From: an uncultured Clostridia bacterium
Lineage (GTDB): Bacteria > Bacillota > Clostridia > UBA1381
Direction: 5' to 3'
NCBI GenBank assembly: GCA_947585795.1
Contig: CANPXG010000007.1
Span: 1-57,379, forward strand
DNA length: 57,379 nucleotides
Made by a program: the position numbers and the translations under genes. This document shows positions 16,858 through 25,155 of this stretch, in pieces (the stretch's first letter is position 1; every line of letters starts with the position of its first letter). Under the pieces are notes generated by a model, which was not told the DNA's origin, ran no database searches, and worked only from the letters and a program-made list of their open reading frames with translations.

Positions 16858-18961
16858 TAACTTAGTGGGCATAACACTTGCCAACAGATATGATATGCTT
16901 GAAAAAATCGGTACGGGTGGTATGGCGACGGTGTACAAGGCGAAGGACACGCTGCTTAACCGGTACGTTGCGATAAAGATACTGCGTGACTCGCTCGAGG
17001 ACGAGAAGAACGTTGTTACAAACTTTATAAAGGAGGCGCAGTCGTCGGCGAGCCTCGTGCATAACAATATAGTGTCGGTGTACGACGTGGGCGAGGAAAA
17101 CGGTCTGAATTACATGGTAATGGAGTACGTTGACGGTATAACGCTGAAGGCGTACATAAAGAGCAAGGGCGCGCTGCCTTGGCAGGAGGCGTGTGATTTT
17201 GCGATACAGATAGGTCAGGGTATAAGTGAGGCGCACTCGATAAATATTATACACCGCGACATAAAACCGCAGAATATCCTTATGACCAAGGATAAGACGC
17301 TGAAGGTCACCGACTTCGGTATCGCGAGAGCCGTGGCGGGTGAAACCACGGTCGTGGGCGGCGCGGCGCTGGGAAGCGTGCACTACATTTCACCGGAGCA
17401 GGCGCGCGGCGGCTTTACGGACGCGAGAAGCGACATATACTCTTTGGGTATCGTGCTTTACGAGATGCTTACCGGCAAGGTGCCGTTTGACGGTGACAAC
17501 GCGGTGAGCGTGGCGCTTATGCACCTTGAAAAAGATCCTGTCAATGTAAAGGTAATAAATCTCGATATACCGACGGATCTTGCGTATGTGACGATGAAGG
17601 CTATTTCAAAGGAGCAGCACGCGCGTTATCAGAGTGTGCAGGAGCTTCTTGACGATTTGCACGCCGTACTTGCCGACGAGCCGCTTCCGAGCCGTGAGGA
17701 AAAGTACAGAAAGTCGATGAGTGAGAAAGAGGAAAGCGGCGCGCAAGGCGCGGATTATGACGCGATCGACGCGGAAGATGACGAATACATAGACGTTGCC
17801 GACGAGCCGGAAACGGACGAGCCGGAAATTGAGGAAATCGTTCAGCGCGGACGCTCAAACCGTAAGACGGAAGTGCAGAAAAAGAATAAAAAGGCGAAAA
17901 AAGAGGACCGTATAGCGGTCGTGCTCGCCATTTCCACGATCGTGGTAGCGGCGCTTGTGGCGCTCGCGGTGTACTTCGGAGTGACGATGAGTAAAGAGGC
18001 GAGTGTTCCTAACCTTGCCAACATGACGATCGAAGAGGCTACGGCGGAGGCGCAGAAGGAAGGTCTTAGAATAGCCGATGAAATCGAGTACTCGCTGTCC
18101 GATACCATCATGGAAAACCGCGTAATATCACAGGATCCCGAGCCTAACGAGATAGTGAAGAAAAACAGTGAAATAAAGCTTGTTGTTTCGATAGGTTCCT
18201 CTGGCGGTAATATTTCAACGCCGAACGTGGTCAATAAACCGTTTGATGAGGCGGTTACCGAAATATTGGGCGCGGGACTTAATTACACGGTTCAGGAAGA
18301 GGATTCCGACACCGTGCCTGCGGGATATATAATCCGTCAGACACCGCTTGCGGGTACGAAGCTCAATAAGGACGACAGCGTAAATCTGCACGTAAGCAGA
18401 GGCGCAAACGGCGCAAACACGCAAAATCAGACGGGTGAAATGGTATCGGTACCGAGCATAATAGGTCTTGGCAGAGATCAGGCGGAAGCCACGCTCGCGG
18501 CGAACGGTCTAAGTCTTGGAAATGTCACAAGAAAGGCTTCGTCGTCTGCGGAAGGAACGGTAATATCGCAAAGTCCCGAGCTTGGCAAGAGCGTTATGAA
18601 AGGATCGTATGTAAGCATAGTTCTGTCGAAGGGGGCTGAAAGTTCGACCGAACCCCAGCCGCAAACACAGAATACCGAGCCTGAACAGACGAATACGGAT
18701 AACAACGGTGAAAACAACGCGTCGAGTGGCAATGAAGGCGCGGGTGAACCGTCAACGCGTACGTTCACGGTAAAAATACCGGATACGGCGGACGATACGG
18801 TGGACGTTGAAATCGTCGTGAATGGACAGAGCGTGCACCACGAAACGCACTCCAAGGAAGAGGGTACTGTATCCGTGGACGTAAAGGGTACGGGCACGGC
18901 GGAAGTGCAGGCGTATATTGACGGCAGTAAGGTAAGCGACAGGACGATAAATTTTAACTAA
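16847..18961 (+). CDS. pknB: PASTA-domain Ser/Thr kinase (PrkC/PknB type)
   Basis: Membrane kinase that senses peptidoglycan or lipid II and regulates wall growth, division and spore revival. In 704 residues: kinase domain with GTGGMATVY, K44, HRDIKPQN (D138), DFG (D156) and the GSVHYISPEQ activation segment; an acidic and then basic juxtamembrane linker (300-355); one membrane helix (356-378); three PASTA repeats (about 386-450, 456-518, 532-596); a Gln/Asn/Glu-rich spacer; and an extra beta-rich C-terminal module (637-704). SD GGGAG lies inside the phosphatase gene. The C-terminal module is additional to the plain kinase-TM-PASTA plan. Confidence 0.95.
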   Translation: MNSDNLVGITLANRYDMLEKIGTGGMATVYKAKDTLLNRYVAIKILRDSLEDEKNVVTNFIKEAQSSASLVHNNIVSVYDVGEENGLNYMVMEYVDGITLKAYIKSKGALPWQEACDFAIQIGQGISEAHSINIIHRDIKPQNILMTKDKTLKVTDFGIARAVAGETTVVGGAALGSVHYISPEQARGGFTDARSDIYSLGIVLYEMLTGKVPFDGDNAVSVALMHLEKDPVNVKVINLDIPTDLAYVTMKAISKEQHARYQSVQELLDDLHAVLADEPLPSREEKYRKSMSEKEESGAQGADYDAIDAEDDEYIDVADEPETDEPEIEEIVQRGRSNRKTEVQKKNKKAKKEDRIAVVLAISTIVVAALVALAVYFGVTMSKEASVPNLANMTIEEATAEAQKEGLRIADEIEYSLSDTIMENRVISQDPEPNEIVKKNSEIKLVVSIGSSGGNISTPNVVNKPFDEAVTEILGAGLNYTVQEEDSDTVPAGYIIRQTPLAGTKLNKDDSVNLHVSRGANGANTQNQTGEMVSVPSIIGLGRDQAEATLAANGLSLGNVTRKASSSAEGTVISQSPELGKSVMKGSYVSIVLSKGAESSTEPQPQTQNTEPEQTNTDNNGENNASSGNEGAGEPSTRTFTVKIPDTADDTVDVEIVVNGQSVHHETHSKEEGTVSVDVKGTGTAEVQAYIDGSKVSDRTINFN

Positions 18962-19834
18962 ATGAATTATGATGAAGCAACAATAATAAAAGGTATAGGA
19001 GGCTTTTACTATGTAAAAGCCTCCGGACGCGTATACGAGTGTAAAGCGCGCGGAGTTTTCCGTAAGCAGAAAATCACTCCGACGATAGGCGACAGGGTGA
19101 CGGTAGAAACGGACGGCGAAAAGGGCAGCATTACCGAAATAATGACGCGCTCGTCGTATCTCGTGCGTCCGCCCGTCGCGAATGTGGACACAATTCTTAT
19201 CGTAATAGCGGCAGCCGAGCCGTCCCCGAACCTCGCGGTCGCGGACAAGATGCTCGTAAACGCCGAAATAAGCGGTATAAAACCCGCGGTGTGCATAAAC
19301 AAGACCGACCTCGCCGAAAGCGACGCGATAAAGGATGCGTACGTGAAGGCGGGGTATGAGGTGATAGAGGTAAGCGCGGAGAAAAACGAGGGTATAGATG
19401 TACTGCGCTCTTTCCTCAAAGGTAAAAACACCGCGTTCGCGGGACTGTCGGGCGTGGGCAAGTCGAGCCTTTTGAGTCTTATTACGGACGATGATTTGGA
19501 AACGGGCGCGGTGTCGGAGAAGATACGGCGCGGCAGACATACGACGCGCCACGTCGAACTTTTTGAGCTTGCGGACGGCGGGTACGTAATGGACACGCCC
19601 GGATTTTCGCAGCTTGAAGTGGAGGGTATACGAGCCGAAGATTTATGGCGGTACTTCCCCGAAATGGCGGACTGTGACGGCAAATGCCGCTTCCGCGGCT
19701 GCGCCCACATAAATGAGCCGGACTGCGCGGTAAAGGACAAGCTTGCAGGCGGTAAAATAGCGACCTCGCGGTACGAAAGCTATTGTGAACTTTACGAAAA
19801 ATTAAAACAAACAAAGGAATGGTTAATAAAATGA
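18962..19834 (+). CDS. rsgA: Ribosome small-subunit GTPase RsgA
   Basis: Circularly permuted GTPase that checks 30S maturation. The 290 residues show an OB-fold N-domain (to about 70), then the permuted G motifs: G4 NKTD (113-116), G1 GLSGVGKSS (161-169), G3 DTPG (211-214). A C-terminal zinc knuckle uses C242, C247, H249 and C255. The ATG directly follows the pknB stop with no gap. This neighbour order is standard in Firmicutes. Confidence 0.95.
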   Translation: MNYDEATIIKGIGGFYYVKASGRVYECKARGVFRKQKITPTIGDRVTVETDGEKGSITEIMTRSSYLVRPPVANVDTILIVIAAAEPSPNLAVADKMLVNAEISGIKPAVCINKTDLAESDAIKDAYVKAGYEVIEVSAEKNEGIDVLRSFLKGKNTAFAGLSGVGKSSLLSLITDDDLETGAVSEKIRRGRHTTRHVELFELADGGYVMDTPGFSQLEVEGIRAEDLWRYFPEMADCDGKCRFRGCAHINEPDCAVKDKLAGGKIATSRYESYCELYEKLKQTKEWLIK

Positions 19835-20460
19835 TACTTGTGCCATCGATACTGTCGGCTGACTTCGGAATACTTGCCGAGCAAATCAAAAAATGTGAAA
19901 ACGCGGGCGCTGAGTGGCTGCACATAGATGTAATGGACGGACACTTTGTACCGAACATCTCGTTTGCCATGCCCGTAATAAAATCAATACGCAAGTACAC
20001 CGATATGTTTTTTGACGTGCATTTGATGATAACCGAGCCGGAACGGTATATAAACGACTTCATAGACTGCGGCGCGGACGGCGTGACGTTCCATATTGAG
20101 GCGACGGACTTTCCCGACCGCTGTATAGAAATGATACGCTCGCGCGGCAAACTTGCGGGGATTTCCATAAAGCCCGACACGCCCGTTGAAAGAATAATAC
20201 CGTACCTCGAAAAAATCGATATGGTGCTTGTGATGAGCGTTGAACCCGGTTACGGCGGTCAGGAATACATAACCGCCGTGAACGAAAAAATAAAGTATCT
20301 GCGCGAAATCAAGGGCGAGTATTTTAAGATCGAGGTCGACGGCGGCGTAAGGGAAAACAATATTGACTCCGTGCTTGCCGCCGGCGCGAACGTGATCGTG
20401 GCGGGCAGCGCGGTGTTTAACGGCGATATAGAGAGCAATATCAAGAGGCTTAGGCGATGA
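19831..20460 (+). CDS. rpe: Ribulose-phosphate 3-epimerase
   Basis: Interconverts ribulose 5-phosphate and xylulose 5-phosphate in the pentose phosphate pathway. The 209-residue TIM barrel starts MILVPSILSADFG, then WLHIDVMDGHFVPNISF with a metal-binding His and Asp, FDVHLMITEPERY, VMSVEPGYGGQ and EVDGGV. ATG 19831 overlaps the rsgA stop (ATGA) and gives the usual family N-terminus; an in-frame ATG four codons upstream sits against the SD and is less likely. Confidence 0.95.
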   Translation: MILVPSILSADFGILAEQIKKCENAGAEWLHIDVMDGHFVPNISFAMPVIKSIRKYTDMFFDVHLMITEPERYINDFIDCGADGVTFHIEATDFPDRCIEMIRSRGKLAGISIKPDTPVERIIPYLEKIDMVLVMSVEPGYGGQEYITAVNEKIKYLREIKGEYFKIEVDGGVRENNIDSVLAAGANVIVAGSAVFNGDIESNIKRLRR

Positions 20461-21065
20461 GAGCAGTTGTGATAGGTAACGGGAGCGTAAACGACTACAG
20501 TTACATCAAAAGCAAAATACGCGCGGACGATTTCATAATCTGTGCCGACGGCGGGTATAACCACGCAGTAAAACTCGGCGTACAGCCCGACGTTATAATA
20601 GGCGATTTTGACAGCGCCGTGGGGTACGAGGACGCGGAGAACGTGATACGCTACCCGACGCGCAAGGATTACACCGATGGCGAGCTTGCCGTCGAATATG
20701 CCCTGGAGCACGGCTGTGACGGCGTGGTGCTGCTCGCAATGACCGGTGACAGAGCCGACCACACGATTACGGATATACTTCTGCTCGCGAAGTGCGAAAA
20801 CGGCGTGCTGATTGACGATAACAACGAGATTTATATGCTGAAAACGAGGGTCGAAATTGAAGGCAGAAAGGGCGACACCGTTTCGATAGTGCCGATAAAC
20901 GGCGATTTGGAGGGTATCGTTACGGAGGGGCTGGAGTACCCGCTACGCGGTGAAACGCTGTATTTCAGCAAAAGCAGGGGCGTGAGTAACGTCATGACTG
21001 CGGATAGGTGCGCGGTAACAGCGGAAAAAGGTGTCGCACTTGTCGTAAAGGTGCGGAGAGTGTAG
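20457..21065 (+). CDS. thiN: Thiamine pyrophosphokinase
   Basis: Transfers pyrophosphate from ATP to thiamine to make TPP. The 202-residue protein has CADGGYNHAVKLGVQPDVIIGDFDS, the DYTDGELAVEYAL segment of the active site (preceded by TRK), and MTGDRADHTITDILLL. The C-terminal beta domain ends VALVVKVR. It overlaps rpe by four bases and completes the rsgA-rpe-thiN series. No TPP riboswitch is visible upstream. Confidence 0.94.
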   Translation: MRAVVIGNGSVNDYSYIKSKIRADDFIICADGGYNHAVKLGVQPDVIIGDFDSAVGYEDAENVIRYPTRKDYTDGELAVEYALEHGCDGVVLLAMTGDRADHTITDILLLAKCENGVLIDDNNEIYMLKTRVEIEGRKGDTVSIVPINGDLEGIVTEGLEYPLRGETLYFSKSRGVSNVMTADRCAVTAEKGVALVVKVRRV

Positions 21066-21105
21066 GAACACCACACCACTCGTATTTGAAGGGAGAACAT
21101 TCCAC

Positions 21106-22227
21106 ATGATATATCTTGACAACGCGGCGACGACGAAACCGTCCGATGCCGCCATACAAGCAATGATAAAAGCCGCCGAAATGTTTGGCAATCCGTCGTC
21201 GCTGCACAGACTGGGGCTGGAGGCGGAGAAACTCGTCGAGGGCGCGAGAAAAACGATCGCGTCAAAGCTTGGCGCGGACGCGAAAGGTCTGCTCTTTACT
21301 TCCGGCGGCACGGAGGCGAACAACACCGCCGTATTCGGCGCGGCTCGCGCAAAGAGAAAAATCGGCAGGCGCGTTATAACGTCAAAAATCGAGCACCCGT
21401 CGGTGCTGGAGGCGTTTAAGCAGCTTGAAAACGACGGTTTTGACGTCGTATACATCGGCGCGCACAGTGACGGACGCGTGACCCTTGACGAGCTCAAAGC
21501 TTCGCTCACAGACGACACCACGCTTGTGAGCGTTATGCACGTAAACAACGAAACGGGCGTAATTCAGCCTGTAAACGAAATAAAAAAGCTGATTGCCGAG
21601 TACGCGCCGAACGCGGTGTTCCACTGTGACTGCGTGCAGTCGTTCGGCAAGCTCGACGTGAAAAGCGTCGGCGCGGATTTGATCACTATAAGCGCCCACA
21701 AAATACACGGCTTTAAAGGCACGGGCGCGCTTTACGTCCGCGACTTCCGGCTTATAAAACCGTTACTTTACGGCGGCGAGCAGCAGCACGAAATGCGCCC
21801 CGGCACGGAAAACGTCGGCGGCATACTCGCGTTCGCGGCGGCGGCTGAAGAAACGGGCAGCGACAATTCGTACCTTTTATCTTTAAGGCAGCGGCTTGCG
21901 GACAGGCTGTCGGAGGATAAAAACATAAAATTCAACGGTTCGGACGAGCATAGCAGCGGCAGCATACTGAACGTGTCGTTTGTCGGAATAAAAGCCGAAA
22001 TACTGCTCCACGCCGCCGAGGCGAGGGGAGTGTACGTTTCGACCGGCTCCGCGTGCTCGTCGCACAAGCCGCAGCCGAGCCACGTTCTGACGGCTATGGG
22101 GCTTAGCGCGAAGGAAATAGGCGGCGCGGTGCGTATAAGCCTTGATCCGACGACCACAGAGGACGAAATTGACGAGGCGGCGCGCATTTTGATCGAGGAA
22201 GCGCGTAATATAAGGAGATATATGTAG
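21106..22227 (+). CDS. Cysteine desulfurase (ThiI partner)
   Basis: PLP enzyme that removes sulfur from cysteine as an enzyme persulfide. Of its 373 residues, MIYLDNAATTKPSDAA, H97 (IEHPSV), the PLP lysine K199 in SAHKIHGFKG and the persulfide C317 in STGSACSSHK are all present. thiI starts on the very next base after its stop, so it most likely supplies sulfur for tRNA 4-thiouridine, as NifZ does for ThiI in B. subtilis. A second desulfurase at 49.6 kb has NifU as its partner. SD is GGGAG. Confidence 0.93.
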   Translation: MIYLDNAATTKPSDAAIQAMIKAAEMFGNPSSLHRLGLEAEKLVEGARKTIASKLGADAKGLLFTSGGTEANNTAVFGAARAKRKIGRRVITSKIEHPSVLEAFKQLENDGFDVVYIGAHSDGRVTLDELKASLTDDTTLVSVMHVNNETGVIQPVNEIKKLIAEYAPNAVFHCDCVQSFGKLDVKSVGADLITISAHKIHGFKGTGALYVRDFRLIKPLLYGGEQQHEMRPGTENVGGILAFAAAAEETGSDNSYLLSLRQRLADRLSEDKNIKFNGSDEHSSGSILNVSFVGIKAEILLHAAEARGVYVSTGSACSSHKPQPSHVLTAMGLSAKEIGGAVRISLDPTTTEDEIDEAARILIEEARNIRRYM

Positions 22228-23406
22228 ATGAAAGAAATTGTGCTTGCCAAGTACGGCGAAATAATACTAAAGGGCGGCAACCGCGCGCGGTTCGAGAACA
22301 TACTCATGTCAAACATCAAAAACGCGCTCCGCAACGTCACGGAAACGAAAATACGCCTTGCGCAGGCGACCGTGTACGTCGAGGTCGAGGACGAGAGCAA
22401 AATCGACCTTGTCGCCGAACGGCTGTCGATGGTATTCGGACTTGTCGCGATAACGAAGGCGGCGGTGTGCAAAAAGGACATTGAGGATATAAAGGCGGTC
22501 GCGAAGGAGTACCTAAAAAATGATCTCACGGCGGGCAAACGCTTTAAAGTCGAGGCGAAACGCTCAGACAAGGCGTTCCCGTACAAGTCGCCGCAGATAT
22601 GCCTTGAAGTCGGCGGCTACCTCGACGACGAGTTCCCCGACATAATCGTTGACGTGCATAACCCCGATGTGACGGTAAAGGTAGAGGTTCGCGACTTTGA
22701 CGCTTACGTGTACGCCGACGAAAACAGGATAAAGGGTCAGGGCGGTATGCCGATAGGCACGGGTTCAAAGGCGACGCTGCTGCTGTCGGGCGGCATAGAC
22801 AGCCCCGTCGCGGGACATATGATAGCTAAGCGCGGTGTGGAGATAGACGCGGTAAACTTCTTCTCCTACCCGTACACGAGCGACCGCGCAAAGGAAAAGG
22901 TTATAACGCTCGCGTCGATACTGGCGCGTTACACGTCGAAAATAAATCTGTATATCGTGCCGTTTACGGAGATACAGCTGCAAATACGCGACAAATGCCC
23001 CGAGGAGCATATGACGCTCGTAATGCGGCGGTTCATGATGCGTATAGCGGAGCGTATCGCGAGACAAAATAATTCAAAAGCGCTCATAACGGGCGAAAGC
23101 GTGGGGCAGGTAGCGTCGCAGACGCTTGCCGCGCTCGACGTGACGAACGCGGTGGTGGATATGCCGATACTGCAGCCGCTTATAGGCATGGACAAGCTGG
23201 AAATAACAGACCGTTCCGTCGCGATAGGCGCGTACGAAACGTCAATCCTGCCTTATGAAGACTGCTGCACGGTGTTCACGCCGAAACACCCCACGACGAA
23301 CCCGAGGCGCGTAAATATCGAGAAATCGGAAAAACATCTCGACATTGAAACGCTTATCGAACGGGCGATGGAGGGCATTGAGAAAATCGAGGTATTTCCC
23401 GAATAA
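22228..23406 (+). CDS. thiI: tRNA 4-thiouridine synthase ThiI, no rhodanese domain
   Basis: Adenylates U8 of tRNA and inserts sulfur to form s4U. The 392 residues comprise a ferredoxin-like and THUMP N-region (about 1-165) and the PP-loop ATPase with LLSGGIDSPVAG near 186. The C-terminus ends soon after TFTPKHPTTNP-type sequence, so the rhodanese domain with its sulfur-carrying cysteine is missing. This is normal for the shorter Firmicutes form, which takes sulfur directly from its dedicated desulfurase, encoded immediately upstream. Confidence 0.94.
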   Translation: MKEIVLAKYGEIILKGGNRARFENILMSNIKNALRNVTETKIRLAQATVYVEVEDESKIDLVAERLSMVFGLVAITKAAVCKKDIEDIKAVAKEYLKNDLTAGKRFKVEAKRSDKAFPYKSPQICLEVGGYLDDEFPDIIVDVHNPDVTVKVEVRDFDAYVYADENRIKGQGGMPIGTGSKATLLLSGGIDSPVAGHMIAKRGVEIDAVNFFSYPYTSDRAKEKVITLASILARYTSKINLYIVPFTEIQLQIRDKCPEEHMTLVMRRFMMRIAERIARQNNSKALITGESVGQVASQTLAALDVTNAVVDMPILQPLIGMDKLEITDRSVAIGAYETSILPYEDCCTVFTPKHPTTNPRRVNIEKSEKHLDIETLIERAMEGIEKIEVFPE

Positions 23407-23414
23407 GAAAACAC

Positions 23415-23443
23415 TTGAAAAAGATGAGTATATAATATATAAT
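23415..23443 (+). promoter_or_regulatory. recA promoter
   Basis: TTGAAA and TATAAT separated by 17 bases, 41 bases before recA. I did not see a clear LexA box (GAACnnnnGTTC type) in the leader. Confidence 0.75.
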
Positions 23444-23484
23444 TAAATCATAAAATTTATGTAAAACAAAAAGGAGAAAAAACA

Positions 23485-24588
23485 ATGGCAAAAACAGAGA
23501 AGGAAAAGCCGCAGGTAATCAAAATGACCGACAGCGACGAGAAGAAAAAAGCGCTCAAATCAGTGTTTAACGTAATAGAAAAGGAGTACGGAACGGGCAG
23601 TATAATGAAGCTTGGCGACGTCAACGTTTCAAACGTGGACGCTATATCCACCGGCTCATTGACTCTCGACATGGCTTTGGGCGTGGGTGGATTGCCGCGC
23701 GGACGAGTTATCGAAATTTACGGACCGGAGTCGTCCGGTAAGACAACAGTAGCGCTTCACGTTGTCGCGGAAGCTCAGAAACTGGGCGGCGAGGCGGCTT
23801 TTATCGACGCGGAGCACGCGCTCGATCCCGTGTATGCGAAAAATCTCGGCGTTGATATAGACAACTTGATCGTGGCACAGCCCGACACCGGCGAGCAGGC
23901 GCTTGACATAGCGGAAGCGCTTGTAAGAAGCGGCGCGCTTGACGTAATAGTAATAGACTCCGTTGCGGCGCTCGTGCCGAAGGCTGAAATAGAGGGTGAA
24001 ATGGGCGACGCGCACGTAGGACTTCTCGCAAGACTTATGTCGCAGGCTTTGAGAAAGCTTACCGCCGTAATATCACGTTCGGGCACAGTCGTTATTTTCA
24101 TAAACCAACTGCGTGAAAAGGTAGGCGTTATGTACGGAAACCCCGAAACAACTCCGGGCGGACGCGCTCTTAAATTCTTCGCGTCGGTAAGACTTGACGT
24201 ACGCCGTGCTGACGTTATTAAGAACGGTACTGAAATTATCGGTAACAAGACGAGGGTAAAGGTTGTGAAAAACAAGGTAGCGCCCCCGTTTAAGACCGCC
24301 GAGTTTGATATTCTGTACGGTGAGGGCATATCCAAAGAAGGCAATATCCTCGATTACGCCGTTGAAAATGACATAATTAAAAAATCGGGTGCATGGTTCA
24401 GCTATAACGGTGAGAAAATAGGACAGGGACGCGATAACGTAAGAAAGTACATGGTTGAGCATAAAGATTTCACCGAGGAAGTAGACAAGCAGGTAAGAGA
24501 ATTGCTAAGAAGCAAGCAGTCACCGTCCGCCGCGTCTTCGGAAAAAACAGAGGATGCCGAAACCGCAAATGACGAAACGGATGAATAA
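23485..24588 (+). CDS. recA: Recombinase RecA
   Basis: Forms ATP-dependent filaments on single-stranded DNA for strand exchange and SOS induction. The 367 residues show Walker [10 protein letters not shown] (80-88), [30 protein letters not shown], loop L2 [21 protein letters not shown] and the C-terminal acidic tail ([16 protein letters not shown]). SD AAAGGAG is 8 bases before ATG. No recX follows. The downstream gene has its own promoter. Confidence 0.98.
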   Translation: MAKTEKEKPQVIKMTDSDEKKKALKSVFNVIEKEYGTGSIMKLGDVNVSNVDAISTGSLTLDMALGVGGLPRGRVIEIYGPESSGKTTVALHVVAEAQKLGGEAAFIDAEHALDPVYAKNLGVDIDNLIVAQPDTGEQALDIAEALVRSGALDVIVIDSVAALVPKAEIEGEMGDAHVGLLARLMSQALRKLTAVISRSGTVVIFINQLREKVGVMYGNPETTPGGRALKFFASVRLDVRRADVIKNGTEIIGNKTRVKVVKNKVAPPFKTAEFDILYGEGISKEGNILDYAVENDIIKKSGAWFSYNGEKIGQGRDNVRKYMVEHKDFTEEVDKQVRELLRSKQSPSAASSEKTEDAETANDETDE

Positions 24589-24683
24589 TAAAGCACGAAT
24601 GTACAAATATACAAAAAAATTCGTGAATGAATAATGCTATAAGTCAATATTAACTAAAAATTGTTACAAAATTGAAAAAAATA

Positions 24684-24712
24684 TTGACGCGGAACGAATT
24701 TTTTAGTATTCT
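24684..24712 (+). promoter_or_regulatory. Promoter of the HPr-like gene
   Basis: TTGACG and TATTCT separated by 17 bases, about 70 bases before the start codon. The A/T-rich leader suggests a moderate to strong promoter. Confidence 0.65.
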
Positions 24713-24781
24713 AATTATGTCACAAATATAAGTAATATTATAGGTTATAAAGATGTAAATAAAAGACAGGGGGCGCAATTC

Positions 24782-25045
24782 ATGGTTTCAAGTGAAGTGG
24801 CAGTTCAAAATTCGGTAGGTTTGCACGCAAGACCGGCGACATTTTTTATCCAGAAGGCGAACGAGTTTAAGTCGAGCATATGGGTTGAAAAGGATGAAAG
24901 ACGAGTAAATGCAAAGAGTCTTTTAGGTGTGCTTTCTCTCGGAATTGTTAAGGGAACTAAGATTTCGATAATCGCTGACGGAAGCGATGAGGAAGAAGCC
25001 GTAAAGACTTTGGTTGACCTTATTGAGTCTAATTTCTCTGAATAA
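24782..25045 (+). CDS. HPr-family phosphocarrier protein
   Basis: An 87-residue HPr fold. H15 in VGLHARPAT is the PEP-dependent phosphorylation site, and S46 in RVNAKSLLGVLSLGI is the HprK regulatory site. With both present it could act in sugar PTS transport and in CcpA-type carbon catabolite control, unlike Crh, which lacks the histidine. No ptsI, hprK or EII gene is in the window. It is monocistronic, with its own promoter and terminator. SD is AGGGGG. Confidence 0.93.
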   Translation: MVSSEVAVQNSVGLHARPATFFIQKANEFKSSIWVEKDERRVNAKSLLGVLSLGIVKGTKISIIADGSDEEEAVKTLVDLIESNFSE

Positions 25046-25065
25046 TTTAAAATAATATGTTAATA

Positions 25066-25098
25066 AATAACTCTGCATTTGTATGTAGAGTTATTTTT
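25066..25098 (+). terminator. Terminator after the HPr-like gene
   Basis: Nine-base arms AATAACTCT and AGAGTTATT are followed by three further T. The loop is 12 bases. It isolates the HPr gene from uvrC. Confidence 0.85.
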
Positions 25099-25155
25099 GC
25101 CTTTGGGAAGTTACCCATCGGCGGACGGTAACGGTATACGAAAGGAGGCGCGCGT

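Noticed and set aside
20930-21110. TPP riboswitch near thiN
   Set aside because: No THI-box core was found; the leader sequences are coding overlaps.
24590-24640. Terminator after recA (CACGAAT...ATTCGTG)
   Set aside because: The 7-base arms enclose an 18-base loop and no T run follows, so support is too weak.
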